Source: Anaerolineae bacterium
GTDB lineage: Bacteria > Chloroflexota > Anaerolineae > Aggregatilineales > Phototrophicaceae
Length of the DNA: 64,000 bases
Direction: 5' to 3'
NCBI GenBank assembly: GCA_022822545.1
Contig: JAJEBE010000027.1
Span: forward strand, 62,001 to 126,000
The position numbers were made by a program, and so were the translations under genes. A model generated the notes under the pieces. That model worked only from the letters and a program-made list of their open reading frames with translations, did no database searches and was not told where the DNA came from. Of the stretch, positions 46,857 through 55,950 are shown one piece after another. Numbering within the stretch: position 1 is the stretch's first letter; every line of letters begins with the position of its first letter.

Positions 46857-47348
46857 ATGTCAGCACTGCCCAGATACCGACGCTGGCAATTGTGGGCGCT
46901 GGAAAAGAATCTGCTTAATATTGAGCACATCGTCGCCACCATTACGGATCCCGCTGCTTTTAGCAAGCGCGATGGCGGGGAGGGCTGGACGATCTCCGAA
47001 GTTCTGGGGCACCTCTACGATGTCGATTCATACTTCTTGGCGCGGGCGCAAGCCTTGGCCGAGGGCAATGATCCGCCCCAAGGCTCGGGCAAGAGCCAGG
47101 ACGAAATGGTGATAGAAGCCGGTTACGCCGAACAGGACGCATTGGATCTGCTAGAGAAATGGAAGGCTGCTCGGGTGCCTTATCAGGCATTTATGGCAGC
47201 TTTGCCGGAAGATGACGAGGAACTCTGGGAACGCCCGGGGCGCCCGGCTGATGGCGGCGGTTTCACGCTGAACGATCAGTTGATTCTGAGCGCCTACCAC
47301 GACCTCGATCATATTCATCAGATCGTGAAGATTATTCGGGGGATTTGA
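46857..47348 (+). CDS. DinB-superfamily (damage-inducible-like four-helix) protein
   Basis: 163 residues of the DinB/YfiT-like metal-binding four-helix bundle. WTISEVLGHLYDVDSYFLARAQAL holds the first conserved His, and HDLDHIHQIVKII near the C-terminus holds the other metal-binding His residues. The fold is shared by thiol transferases such as those using bacillithiol or mycothiol; the reaction is not known. It has its own promoter candidate and a hairpin terminator. Confidence 0.8.
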   Translation: MSALPRYRRWQLWALEKNLLNIEHIVATITDPAAFSKRDGGEGWTISEVLGHLYDVDSYFLARAQALAEGNDPPQGSGKSQDEMVIEAGYAEQDALDLLEKWKAARVPYQAFMAALPEDDEELWERPGRPADGGGFTLNDQLILSAYHDLDHIHQIVKIIRGI

Positions 47349-47364
47349 TTCGAGCCTGCTAGCC

Positions 47365-47405
47365 ACAAGCCTGCTCTCGACATGTCCGCGGGCTTGTTTC
47401 ATTTT
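47365..47405 (+). terminator. hairpin terminator after the DinB-like gene
   Basis: ACAAGCC pairs with GGCTTGT around an 18-base middle that can also pair in part (TGC and GCG edges). TTTCATTTT follows directly. It lies 16 bases after the stop. Confidence 0.55.
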
Positions 47406-47465
47406 GCGTCGAATTGGTTTTCCTTACGCTACCGGCAGCGCGTCAGCCGCTCTTCTGTGACCTGC

Positions 47466-47471
47466 TATAAT
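47466..47471 (+). promoter_or_regulatory. -10 hexamer candidate for rarA
   Basis: GC-TATAAT-ACG, a perfect -10 hexamer, lies 37 bases before the ATG at 47509. The -35 region (about 47443-47448) is weak. Confidence 0.4.
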
Positions 47472-47508
47472 ACGTCCCATCAGTCCTAACTTAATTGGAC
47501 GACAGCCT

Positions 47509-48735
47509 ATGGCGCAATCCCCCCAACCCCTGGCCGAACGCATCCGTCCGCGCGACCTGACCGGCTTCATCGGCCAGTCCCATCTGGTCGCGCCCGGCAA
47601 GCCCCTCTACCGCGCTCTGCAACAGCGGACGGTGCCCAGCATGATCTTCTGGGGACCGCCCGGCGTCGGCAAAACCACGCTGGCGCGTATGGTCGCCGCG
47701 GTCACGGAGAAGCCCTTCTACAACCTGTCGGCCGTGTCCGCCGGCAAAGCCGAGTTGCGGCAAATCGTCGAATCAGTCCGACCAAGCGGCAAGAACCGCA
47801 GGCCGCAGCGCGACCTCTTCGCCGCCTCCGAGCCGGCGGAAACGCCCGATAGCGTCATCCTCTTCCTCGATGAGATCCACCGTTTCAACAAGGCGCAGCA
47901 AGATTTCCTCCTGCCTTATGTCGAGGACGGCACCATCACCCTGATCGGCGCCACCACCGAGAACCCCAGCTTTGAGGTCATCTCGGCGCTGCTTTCGCGG
48001 ATGCAGGTCTTCACGCTTAATCCGCTGACGGTCGTCGAGATTGAGCAGATCATCAAGCGCGGCGTCGCCTCGCTCGGCATCGACATCGACGAAGACGGCA
48101 TCGGCTTCCTGGCCAATTACGCCAACGGCGATGCCCGCGCCGCCCTTAACTTGCTCGAGAATGCCGCGCGTTTGTACCGCACGACGGCCATCTCCGCCGA
48201 GCATCTGCGCGAGACCTTGCAGTCGAAGCATCTGCGCTACGACAAGACCGGCGAGGAGCACTACAACACCATCAGCGCCTTCATCAAGAGCATGAGAGCA
48301 AGCGATGTTGACGCCGCGCTCTATTATTGTGCGCGCATGATCGATAGCGGCGAGGATCCCAAGTTCGTCGCCCGCCGCATGGTCATCTTCGCCAGCGAAG
48401 ATATCGGCCTGGGGGACTCGCAGGCGCTGACCGTCGCCAACGATGTTTTCCGCGCTGTCGAGACGATCGGCCTGCCCGAATGCCAATTCAATCTGGCGCA
48501 TGGCGTGGCTTACCTGGCTTCCGCGCCGAAGAACCGCAGCGCCGGCGATGCTTATTTCAGGGCGCTGGAGGATGTGAAAGAACTGGGCAATCTGCCGATC
48601 CCGCTGCAGATCCGTAACGCGCCGACCCAGCTGATGCGCGAGTTGGGTTATGGCGATGGCTACCAAGCCTATATCGATGAGAGCTTCCTGCCCGAAGAGA
48701 TCAAGGGCAAGCGCTATTTTCGCAATCAGCAATGA
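47509..48735 (+). CDS. rarA: replication-associated recombination protein A (RarA/MgsA AAA ATPase)
   Basis: 408 residues. It is a clamp-loader-like AAA+ ATPase acting at stalled replication forks in the cytoplasm. LAERIRPRDLTGFIGQSHLV starts the protein. Walker A is GPPGVGKTT (49-57), Walker B is LFLDEIHRFNKAQQD, sensor 1 is IGATTENPSF, and the C-terminal tetramerisation part has HYNTISAFIKSMRASDVDAALYYCARMI and RMVIFASEDIGLGD. The length is slightly under the usual 440. Confidence 0.95.
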   Translation: MAQSPQPLAERIRPRDLTGFIGQSHLVAPGKPLYRALQQRTVPSMIFWGPPGVGKTTLARMVAAVTEKPFYNLSAVSAGKAELRQIVESVRPSGKNRRPQRDLFAASEPAETPDSVILFLDEIHRFNKAQQDFLLPYVEDGTITLIGATTENPSFEVISALLSRMQVFTLNPLTVVEIEQIIKRGVASLGIDIDEDGIGFLANYANGDARAALNLLENAARLYRTTAISAEHLRETLQSKHLRYDKTGEEHYNTISAFIKSMRASDVDAALYYCARMIDSGEDPKFVARRMVIFASEDIGLGDSQALTVANDVFRAVETIGLPECQFNLAHGVAYLASAPKNRSAGDAYFRALEDVKELGNLPIPLQIRNAPTQLMRELGYGDGYQAYIDESFLPEEIKGKRYFRNQQ

Positions 48736-48769
48736 ACGAAGTCAGCGAAAGAACCCTGGTATTTAACAC

Positions 48770-50527
48770 ATGTCCAAACTCAATATCCTGCTTATCACAT
48801 CCGACCAACAGCATTGGCGCACGCTCGGGCAGAACAATCCCGAGATTCAGACGCCCGCTCTCGACAAACTCGCGAGCCAAGGCAGGACCTTCAACCGTGC
48901 CTACTGCCCCAACCCCACCTGCACCCCCACCCGGGGGAGCATGATCACGGGCAAATTTCCCTCCCAACACGGCGCCTATTCGCTCGGGACCAAGCTGCCG
49001 GAGAGCGAAATGACCGTCGGCGAGCTCTTCAGCGCCGCCGGTTACCGTACCGCGCTGGTCGGCAAAGCGCACTTCCAGCCCCTGCAATTCACGGAGGAAT
49101 ACTCCTCGCTGGAAGCCTACCCGACCCTGCAAGACCTCGACTTTTGGGCTGACTTTGAAGGACCTTTCTACGGCTTTGACCATATCGAACTGGCGCGCAA
49201 CCACACTGACGAGGCCCATGTCGGGCAGCATTACGCGCTCTGGATGGAAGAGAAGGGCTTGAGCAACTGGCGCGATTATTTCCTGAAACCGACCGGCCAT
49301 GTGGAGTCGCAGCGTCGCAAGTGGCTCATGCCTGAGCAATTCCACTACAACGCCTGGATCGCCGAACGCAGCAACGCGCTCATCTCGCAATATCAAGATG
49401 CCGATCAACCCTTCTTTCTTTGGGCAAGCTTCTTTGATCCCCATCCCAAATACCTCATCCCCGAGCCCTGGGATACCATGTACGACCCAGACGATATCAC
49501 CGTGCCGGGCGTGACCGCGGGCGAGCACGATAATAAGGGGCGCGTAGACACTGCCCCGTCTCCGCCGCACCTGCAACTGACGCAGCAGCCGGATCCCGAC
49601 TTTTCCGCCTGGCAGGAGCCGAATGGCAGCGGTTGCCACGGCTTCCATTCCCACCTGCACGACCGGGACGAGCTCGCCAAGGACATCGCCTGTTACTACG
49701 GCATGGTCAGCTGTATGGACAAATACATCGGGCGGATCATTGACCATCTGGATGCCCTGGGCTTGGCGGAAAACACGCTCGTCGTCTTCACCAGCGACCA
49801 TGGCCATTATTTCGGTCAGCACGGCTTGATCGCCAAAGGCGCCTTCCACTATGACGATGGCATCCGCGTCCCCATGATCGCCCGCTTGCCCGGCCGCATC
49901 GCCGCCGGCGGGGTCAGCCATAGCCTGCAATCCCTGGTCGATTACGCGCCGACTTTCCTCGATTTCTGCGGACTTGATATCCCAGCGGACATGACCGGCA
50001 TCAGCCAGCAGATGGTTTGGCGCGGGGACGAATCGGAGGCCCGCGAGCATGTCATCATCGAGAATCGCCATCAGCCGACGACCCTGCATCTCAAGACTTA
50101 CATCGACCGGCGCTACAAAATCACGGTGTATTTCAATCGCGATTACGGCGAAATCTTCGATCTGCGGGCTGACCCTGGCGAACTGAATAATCTTTGGGCG
50201 GATGCCGATCTGCGCGCGGGCTTAACCGAGGCTTTCCTGCGCGCCGAGATGCTCAAGGAAGAGCCGCTCAGCGATGAGAGTTTGGCGCTGCCGCACAAGT
50301 CGGCGGCGATGGTTCTCAAGAGCTGCAACTTCAGGCAGAGTCAGATCAACTTCGATCCGGCGAAAGATCGCTACGAGTTATTTGATCTGGCTGCCGATCC
50401 GGGGCGCCTGCGCAACTTGTGGGGCAGCCCGGCGCATCGTGGTCTGCGCGCCGAGATGGTACGGGCCTTGCTCTTCAGCCGCTGGGGTTTGGAGCCGCTC
50501 TGGATGCCGCGGATCGCGGGGGCTTGA
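48770..50527 (+). CDS. sulfatase (formylglycine-dependent, arylsulfatase superfamily)
   Basis: 585 residues. The core opens NILLITSDQQHWRTLG, with metal-binding Asp. The maturation motif is C51-T-P-T-R, where Cys becomes formylglycine, so a maturase encoded elsewhere is needed. GKAHFQPL, TSDHGHYFGQHGLIAKGAFHYDDGIRVPMI and the late ERYELFDLAADP-like end fit the type I sulfatase fold. There is no signal peptide. Residues about 255-264 (NKGRVDTAPS) are encoded by the same 24-bp palindrome found in zwf, between GEHDN and PPHLQL. The substrate (sulfated sugar or choline-like ester) is not evident. Confidence 0.92.
   Translation: MSKLNILLITSDQQHWRTLGQNNPEIQTPALDKLASQGRTFNRAYCPNPTCTPTRGSMITGKFPSQHGAYSLGTKLPESEMTVGELFSAAGYRTALVGKAHFQPLQFTEEYSSLEAYPTLQDLDFWADFEGPFYGFDHIELARNHTDEAHVGQHYALWMEEKGLSNWRDYFLKPTGHVESQRRKWLMPEQFHYNAWIAERSNALISQYQDADQPFFLWASFFDPHPKYLIPEPWDTMYDPDDITVPGVTAGEHDNKGRVDTAPSPPHLQLTQQPDPDFSAWQEPNGSGCHGFHSHLHDRDELAKDIACYYGMVSCMDKYIGRIIDHLDALGLAENTLVVFTSDHGHYFGQHGLIAKGAFHYDDGIRVPMIARLPGRIAAGGVSHSLQSLVDYAPTFLDFCGLDIPADMTGISQQMVWRGDESEAREHVIIENRHQPTTLHLKTYIDRRYKITVYFNRDYGEIFDLRADPGELNNLWADADLRAGLTEAFLRAEMLKEEPLSDESLALPHKSAAMVLKSCNFRQSQINFDPAKDRYELFDLAADPGRLRNLWGSPAHRGLRAEMVRALLFSRWGLEPLWMPRIAGA
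49537..49560. repeat. 24-bp palindromic element inside the sulfatase gene (encodes GRVDTAPS)
   Basis: GGGGC, loop with GCGTAGACAC, GCCCC and a GTC tail, in the same frame and orientation as in zwf, with one base different (T for A after GACAC). Confidence 0.85.
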
Positions 50528-50664
50528 TCTATAGTTCCGCTGGCAATATATCGACCGCGCCCCAAGCTTGGTATACTCTATCCTGAAGCCCGCCGTTCCT
50601 GTAGAGCCTGTTATCGGCGACGATACAAATTCTGTTCGAAATTCAAACAAAAGGAGTAGCAAAG

Positions 50665-51936
50665 ATGTTTAGGAAAAGAAGCTTGGTGATTCTCATGTTC
50701 GCGCTCAGCCTGGCGCTGATGATCCCGGTCGCGGCGCAGGACGATGTCGAGTTGACCCTGTCCATTGGCGCGCGTGGTTTCGGCGATGCCGCGCCTGTGC
50801 TGATTGAAGCTTGCGAAGAGGAAGCCGGCGGCATCAGCGTCGAATGGGAGCGCATCTCCGATGTGCCGAATGAATCACGCAGCATCTATGTGACCAACTT
50901 CACCGCGCGCAACCCCAAGCCGGATATTATCGCCGTAGATGTGATTTGGCCCGGCGATTTCGCCGCTCGTGGTTGGATTGCGCCGCTCGAAGATTATATC
51001 GCGGAAGACGATCTGGCCGATTACCTGCCCGGTTTCTTGGCGGCGGCTCAAGTGGGCGGCAGCACCTACGCCATCCCCCTCTACATCGATGGCATCCACC
51101 TCTTCTACCGCGCCGATCTGCTCGACAAGTACGGGCTGGATGTGCCGACAACCTGGGAAGAACTTATCACCGCGGCTGAGACCGTAGTCGAAGGGGAAGC
51201 CAATCCCGATCTGGCTGGTTTCGTCAGCATGTGGGCGAAGATAGAGGGTCTGTTCATGAATTGGCTCGCCTTCTTCCAGGGTGCTGGCGGCGCCTTCTTT
51301 GATGCCGATGGCAATCTCAATATCAATACCGAAGCCGGTGTCAAATCACTTTCCACTATGGTCGGCATGCTTGAGTCCGGCGTCGCCCCCGAAAGCGTCT
51401 TGACCTTCCGCCCCAATGACGCGCGTGTTCTCTTCCAGCAAGAGCGGGCCGTCTTCTTGATGGTGCAAGATTTCGTCTGGGCGGAGCTGACGAGCGACGA
51501 ATCACCGGTAAAGGATGGGGTCGCGCTCACTCGCGTGCCGTATTTCGAAGGCAATGAGGACACCAATACGACCGTGATTGGCGGTTTCCTCTTGGCGGTG
51601 AACGCCAATTCGGAGAACCCGGACGTGGCGGCGGACTTCATCAAGTGCTTCACCAGCTATGAATCGCAAGTGCAAGCGGCTTTGATACAAGGCAAGGTGC
51701 CGACCAGACCGGCGGTATACGATGATGAGCGCGTCGTCGAGGGCGACCCGGGCATCGCCGCCTTGGGCGCCAATTTCGTCTATGCCTTCGCTCGCCCCTC
51801 AGCGCAAACGGGCACATCCTATCCGGAAATTTCGGAGATCATGCAGACGGAAGTCTCCGCCGCTTTGCTCGGCGAGAAATCTCCCGAACAAGCGCTGGCG
51901 GATGCCGAAGCGCAGATCCTGGCGCTTATGCCCTGA
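50665..51936 (+). CDS. sugar ABC transporter substrate-binding protein (family 1)
   Basis: 423 residues with a Sec signal (MFRKRSLVILMFALSLALMIPVAAQ). The body shows the family 1 pattern, including PDIIAVDVIWPGDFAARGWIAPLEDYI, YAIPLYIDGIHLFYRADLLDKYGLDVPTTWEELI, and a late GGFLLAVNANSENPDVAADFIKC. It begins an operon with two permeases and no ATPase gene. A GGAGTAGC site precedes the ATG and a weak -10 (TATACT, 50572-50577) lies about 90 bases upstream. The ligand is unknown. Confidence 0.93.
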   Translation: MFRKRSLVILMFALSLALMIPVAAQDDVELTLSIGARGFGDAAPVLIEACEEEAGGISVEWERISDVPNESRSIYVTNFTARNPKPDIIAVDVIWPGDFAARGWIAPLEDYIAEDDLADYLPGFLAAAQVGGSTYAIPLYIDGIHLFYRADLLDKYGLDVPTTWEELITAAETVVEGEANPDLAGFVSMWAKIEGLFMNWLAFFQGAGGAFFDADGNLNINTEAGVKSLSTMVGMLESGVAPESVLTFRPNDARVLFQQERAVFLMVQDFVWAELTSDESPVKDGVALTRVPYFEGNEDTNTTVIGGFLLAVNANSENPDVAADFIKCFTSYESQVQAALIQGKVPTRPAVYDDERVVEGDPGIAALGANFVYAFARPSAQTGTSYPEISEIMQTEVSAALLGEKSPEQALADAEAQILALMP

Positions 51937-51951
51937 AGCGGATAAGCATCC

Positions 51952-51979
51952 GGGGCGCGGTTGAAATTGGCCGCGCCCC
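51952..51979 (+). promoter_or_regulatory. perfect 9-bp GC stem-loop between binding-protein and permease genes
   Basis: GGGGCGCGG and CCGCGCCCC pair around a 10-base loop, 16 bases after the binding-protein stop. CACACTTTCC follows. It has the same position and probable purpose as the hairpins at 18307 and 42548. Confidence 0.65.
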
Positions 51980-52015
51980 ACACTTTCCTCGCCGAACGCT
52001 GCCAGGCCTAAAACC

Positions 52016-52888
52016 ATGAAACATGCCAATCGAGCGGGCATATACTTTCTTGTGCCCGCTGTCTTGATCATCGCCTTCGTACTGCTTTTCCCCATCATCC
52101 AGACGGTCATCTTGAGCTTCGGGCGCAACAGCACCAGTATTTTCACCGGTTATGAATACGCCGGGCTGGCGAATTATCAGCGCCTCCTCAAGACGCCGCG
52201 TTTCATCACGTCACTTAACAACACCATCTTCTTTACTGCCGTCACTGTGCCGATTGAGCTGGCGCTCGGCATTGCTTTGGCGCTGATTCTCAATCGCCGC
52301 TTCCAGGGCAAAGGGCTCGTGCGCATGGCGGTCCTATTCCCCTGGGCGCTGCCGACCGCGCTTAACGCACTTATGTGGCGCTGGATGTTTAATACCGAGT
52401 TCGGGCTCTTTAATTCGATGCTGACGGACACCGGCCTGGCGGTGGAGCGCGTCAATTGGCTCGGGGCTATTCCAACATCGATGTATGCGATGATGTTCGT
52501 CTCCATCTGGAAGACGAGTTCTTTCATGGCGTTGTTGCTGCTGGCCGGCTTACAGACGATTCCGGATGATCTTTATGAAGCCGGCAGCGTCGATGGGACG
52601 AACCGCCTGACAGAGTTTCGTTTCATCACGTTGCCACTGTTGCGACCGGCCACCCTGGTATCCGTGCTTCTGCGCACCATGGACGCCATGCGTACTTTCG
52701 AGCTGCCTTTTAATCTCACCGATGGCGGCCCCTTAACCTCTACTGAGACCCTGTCGCTCTATGCCTATCGCGCGATCTTTCAATACGTGAACTTCAACCT
52801 CGGCTCCAGCGCTATCCTCATCCAGTTCATCATCATCATGTCCATCAGCGTCATGTATATCGTGATTATCCGCCGAGGTGACATGTGA
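52016..52888 (+). CDS. sugar ABC transporter permease (MalF/UgpA type)
   Basis: 290 residues with about six membrane segments, the first at about 9-32 (YFLVPAVLIIAFVLLFPIIQTVIL). The EAA loop is DLYEAGSVDGTNRLTEFRFITLPLLRP (about 182-208). Its stop overlaps the GTG start of the second permease (GTGA). Confidence 0.93.
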   Translation: MKHANRAGIYFLVPAVLIIAFVLLFPIIQTVILSFGRNSTSIFTGYEYAGLANYQRLLKTPRFITSLNNTIFFTAVTVPIELALGIALALILNRRFQGKGLVRMAVLFPWALPTALNALMWRWMFNTEFGLFNSMLTDTGLAVERVNWLGAIPTSMYAMMFVSIWKTSSFMALLLLAGLQTIPDDLYEAGSVDGTNRLTEFRFITLPLLRPATLVSVLLRTMDAMRTFELPFNLTDGGPLTSTETLSLYAYRAIFQYVNFNLGSSAILIQFIIIMSISVMYIVIIRRGDM

Positions 52889-53772
52889 TTATCGGACGAA
52901 GGAATACAGCAGGCGAGAAGGTGGAAAGGGATCGGCTCAGCTTCAGCGGCGCTAAACAGGCCAGCGCGGGTTTCTACATCCTCGCAGCGATTACCGTTGT
53001 GGTTTCCTTCTTCCCGACAGTCTGGATTTTCCTCACATCCATCAAGACCGAAGCCGACATTTATGCCTGGCCCGTCCAGTATCTGCCCGATCCCGTGACG
53101 CTGGAAAACTATCTCAATATCTTCAAGGAAACGCCTGAGCTTCTCCTTTACATACTCAACAGCTTCATCGTCGCGACAACCACCACGGCCGTCATCCTCG
53201 CTTGCGGCGGTCTGGCTGCCTACTCCCTGGGTCGTCTAACCTGGCGCGGCCGCAACCTGGTTCTCATCCTGATCCTCGCCGTGTCGATGTTCCCGCCGCT
53301 CGCGTTGCTGCCATCGCTCTTCAGCATGTTCCTCGAGCTGCGTTTGATCAATACTTATCCCGGTCTGGTCATCGGGCATACCGGCCTCTACATACCCATC
53401 GCCATCTGGATTCTCACCAATTTTTTCAAGTCCGTGCCTTCAGAGATCGAGGACGCCGCTCGCGTCGATGGCGCATCGACCCTGCGCATCTTCTGGAGCA
53501 TCATTCTGCCGCTTTCCGTGCCCGGATTGATCTCGACCGGCTTGATTGTCTTCATCTTCTCCTGGAACGAATTCCCGCTCTCGCTCGTCATCATGAGCGA
53601 CAACTTCATGCGCACCGCGCCCGTCGGCATCTCGCTTTTCCCCGGGGAATATTCCTTCCCCTGGGAGATCATCACCGCCGCGACGATGCTGACCATCTTG
53701 CCTATATTGATAATTTCGGGGGTATTTCAGGACCGGCTGATCGGGGGGCTGACCGCCGGCTCGGGCAAGTGA
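52885..53772 (+). CDS. sugar ABC transporter permease (MalG/UgpE type)
   Basis: 295 residues, GTG start overlapping the preceding stop. The first membrane segment is at about 30-52. NSFIVATTTTAVILACGGLAAYSLGRL and the EAA loop EIEDAARVDGASTLRIFWSIILPLSVP (about 190-216) place it with MalG. It ends 10 bases before a gene on the opposite strand. Confidence 0.93.
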   Translation: MIIGRRNTAGEKVERDRLSFSGAKQASAGFYILAAITVVVSFFPTVWIFLTSIKTEADIYAWPVQYLPDPVTLENYLNIFKETPELLLYILNSFIVATTTTAVILACGGLAAYSLGRLTWRGRNLVLILILAVSMFPPLALLPSLFSMFLELRLINTYPGLVIGHTGLYIPIAIWILTNFFKSVPSEIEDAARVDGASTLRIFWSIILPLSVPGLISTGLIVFIFSWNEFPLSLVIMSDNFMRTAPVGISLFPGEYSFPWEIITAATMLTILPILIISGVFQDRLIGGLTAGSGK

Positions 53773-53782
53773 ATCGGGCCGC

Positions 53783-54034
53783 TCAGCCCCGCCGCACCAC
53801 GTAATACCCGACTGCCAGCGATATCACCGTCGCCGCTTCGATCGGCAGCGCCGGCTCCATGAAACGCAGCCAGAGCAAATGTATCCCGATCAAGATGACC
53901 GCGCCGATGAAAACCCGGTCGAAGGCGTTGGTATAAAAGGGCAGGAAACCTTCACGGGCGCGCGACCTTAACTCCCCCTCCCTCTTTGTGGGGAGTTGGG
54001 GCTGGGGGCTGGGGGGTACTTGCCTCTTCTCCAT
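53783..54034 (-). CDS. small two-segment membrane protein at the end of a sugar ABC operon
   Basis: 83 residues. The C-terminal half has two likely membrane segments (about 42-58 and 64-79) ending VGYYVVRRG. It is the last gene of the reverse ABC operon, 4 bases after the permease stop, so it may be an accessory subunit of that importer. Its N-terminal part (VPPSPQPQLPTKREGEL, residues 6-22) is encoded by a CCCCC/GGGGG repeat, so the original start may have been further inside. I do not recognise the family with certainty. Confidence 0.6.
   Translation of the reverse strand: MEKRQVPPSPQPQLPTKREGELRSRAREGFLPFYTNAFDRVFIGAVILIGIHLLWLRFMEPALPIEAATVISLAVGYYVVRRG
53970..54018. repeat. GC-rich repeat forming the N-terminal codons of the small membrane protein
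   Basis: AACTCCCC...GGGGAGTT arms flank a short TCTTTGT loop, followed by GGGGCTGGGGGCTGGGGGG. The same style of repeat lies at 54924-55035, 21047-21105 and 22971-22990. Confidence 0.65.
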
Positions 54035-54038
54035 GCGG

Positions 54039-54893
54039 CTACTCCTTGACCGCGCCGAAGGTCAAGCCCATGACGATATAACGCTGCGCCAAGATCACGA
54101 TGATCGCCGAAGGAATCAGCGTGATCATCGACATGGCCGCCAGCTCGCCCCAGTTGGTGCCGGTCACCGTCACAAACTCGGCCAAACCGGTGGTGATCGT
54201 CCGCGCGTTGACGCTGGTCAGATTGGCCGCGAAAAGATACTCGTTCCAGGCGAAGACCCAGCTTAAGATACCCGTCACCGCCAGGCCGGGCGCCGCCAGC
54301 GGAAGGATCACATGACGCAATACGCCTCCCAAGCCGGCGCCATCGATCATCGCCGCATCGTCCAATTCTATCGGGATGCCATCAACCACGCCTTTCAGCA
54401 GCCAGATGGCGAATGGCAGGTTAAAGACGCAGTAAAGCAAGATCAAGCCGATCTGCGTGTCGTAGAGCGTCCAACCGCCGATGCGGAAGGTCCGCGTGAA
54501 CATGATGAATAGCGGCAGCAAGAAGGCAGCCGGCGGCGCCATGCGGTTCGTAATCAGCCAGAAGAAGATATTGTCCCGGCCCGTCAGCTTGTAACGCGAA
54601 AGCGCATACGTCGCCAATAGCGCCAATACCATCACCAGCACGGCATTGCTGGTCGACACGACCAGGGAGTTGGTCATGTAACGCTGGAAAGTGCTGTCCG
54701 TCAGCACATTGCTGTAGTTCTCGGTGAACAAGCGAGTCAGGGCGAGGTTGGGCCGGCCGAAGAGCTCAACGCGGCTGCGCATGGAGACGACGAACATCCA
54801 CCATATCGGCAGCAGCGTCAAGATGGTCATGAAGATCCAGACACCGTAGGTAGTGGCGAGGCGCCTTAGACGCTGCCGGAAAGTCGTCGTCAT
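54039..54893 (-). CDS. sugar ABC transporter permease (MalG/UgpE type)
   Basis: 284 residues with a first membrane segment at about 15-35 and the EAA loop [27 protein letters not shown] (about 176-201). It works with the permease encoded at 55042-55914. Its ribosome site AAGGGGGAAG lies in the duplicated 19-bp segment 54897-54915, which looks like the former end of the upstream permease gene; a relic TGA overlaps its ATG (ATGA). Confidence 0.93.
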   Translation of the reverse strand: MTTTFRQRLRRLATTYGVWIFMTILTLLPIWWMFVVSMRSRVELFGRPNLALTRLFTENYSNVLTDSTFQRYMTNSLVVSTSNAVLVMVLALLATYALSRYKLTGRDNIFFWLITNRMAPPAAFLLPLFIMFTRTFRIGGWTLYDTQIGLILLYCVFNLPFAIWLLKGVVDGIPIELDDAAMIDGAGLGGVLRHVILPLAAPGLAVTGILSWVFAWNEYLFAANLTSVNARTITTGLAEFVTVTGTNWGELAAMSMITLIPSAIIVILAQRYIVMGLTFGAVKE

Positions 54894-54896
54894 TCG

Positions 54897-55067
54897 ACTT
54901 CCCCCTTGCGCCGGCGGGCACCAACCCCCCTCAATCCCCCCAATGCTTTGGGGGGAGGCGACTCATTGTGCGCCAGCCTGGTATTTGTGCTCCCCTGCCC
55001 CAATGCGTTGGGGTAGGGGCTGGGGGAAGGGGTTAGACGAATCACTCCACTTCCCCCTTGCGCCGGC
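54897..55067. repeat. 152-bp insertion at an operon junction flanked by 19-bp direct repeats
   Basis: ACTTCCCCCTTGCGCCGGC occurs at 54897-54915 and again at 55049-55067. Between them lie two C-rich/G-rich hairpin elements (54924-54957 and about 55001-55035). On the reverse strand both direct repeats encode the end of a permease (RRKGEVE then TGA). One copy still ends the upstream permease and the other now provides only the ribosome site of the downstream gene. Confidence 0.8.
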
Positions 55068-55914
55068 CCGAAATGGCGATGAACAGCAGCCAACATAACA
55101 CGATGGTCAGATAAAGCGTGATGAGCGAGATGGACGAGCCATAACCATAATCCGTGCGCGGGAAGACCACTCGCCAAATATAGATGCCGGTGAAGCGCGT
55201 GCCCGGTCCGCCGCCCGCCAGCATCCAGACCTCATCCACCGTGCGGATCGCGTCCATGATGCGGATGAACACCGTCGTCAGCAGCACCGGGCGCAGGAAG
55301 GGCAGGGTGACGTACCAGAATACTTGAAAGCGACTGGCGCCGTCGACTTTTGCCTGCTCCACCGGTTCCCGCGGGATCGCGGATAAACCCGCCAGCATCG
55401 TCAGCGTGACGAAGGGCGTCCAATGCCAGACATCCATGATGACCGATGTCCAAAGCGCTTGATCGGGATAGCTGCCGATCTGATATGTGAGATCGAACCA
55501 GCGATCGAGAAAGAAGGGCACCGGACCAAATCCAGGTATGACCAGCAACCGCCAGATCGCGCCGACAGCGATCGGCGCCACCATCAACGGCAAGGTGTGA
55601 ATGATGCGAAACAAAGATTTGCCGGGGAAGTTCCGCGTCAGCATCTGCGCCAGGATGAAGCCGAGCACGACCTGGCTGCCGATAGCGAAGATGGCGAAGC
55701 GCGTCGTCAGCCCGACAGAATGCAGAAAATCGTCGTCGAAGACCAAGCGCCGGAAATTGTCCAAGCCGTTGAAGACCAAACCGTCGTCAGCCGAAAAGAC
55801 ATTCCACTGGTTGAAGCCGACGAACAGGACGTATAAAAACGGCGCGAAGCCGAAGATAAGCAAAATAATTAATGTTGGGCTGAGCAACAGCCAGCCAGTG
55901 CGCGGGTTCCGCAT
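55042..55914 (-). CDS. sugar ABC transporter permease (MalF/UgpA type)
   Basis: 290 residues with about six membrane segments, the first at about 10-33 (LLSPTLIILLIFGFAPFLYVLFV). The EAA loop is EPVEQAKVDGASRFQVFWYVTLPFLRP (about 184-210). It follows the binding-protein gene (57531-56095) in the reverse operon and ends in ISGRRKGEVE. No ATPase gene is present in this operon. Confidence 0.93.
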   Translation of the reverse strand: MRNPRTGWLLLSPTLIILLIFGFAPFLYVLFVGFNQWNVFSADDGLVFNGLDNFRRLVFDDDFLHSVGLTTRFAIFAIGSQVVLGFILAQMLTRNFPGKSLFRIIHTLPLMVAPIAVGAIWRLLVIPGFGPVPFFLDRWFDLTYQIGSYPDQALWTSVIMDVWHWTPFVTLTMLAGLSAIPREPVEQAKVDGASRFQVFWYVTLPFLRPVLLTTVFIRIMDAIRTVDEVWMLAGGGPGTRFTGIYIWRVVFPRTDYGYGSSISLITLYLTIVLCWLLFIAISGRRKGEVE

Positions 55915-55950
55915 GCAAGCCTGTTTCCAGCTAGATTGCGATACTGTAAC

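Noticed and set aside
54890..55177. A 95-residue reverse frame across the split operon junction
   Set aside because: It reads repeat sequence and part of the permease gene in another frame; only its end matches the permease C-terminus because of the 19-bp duplication.
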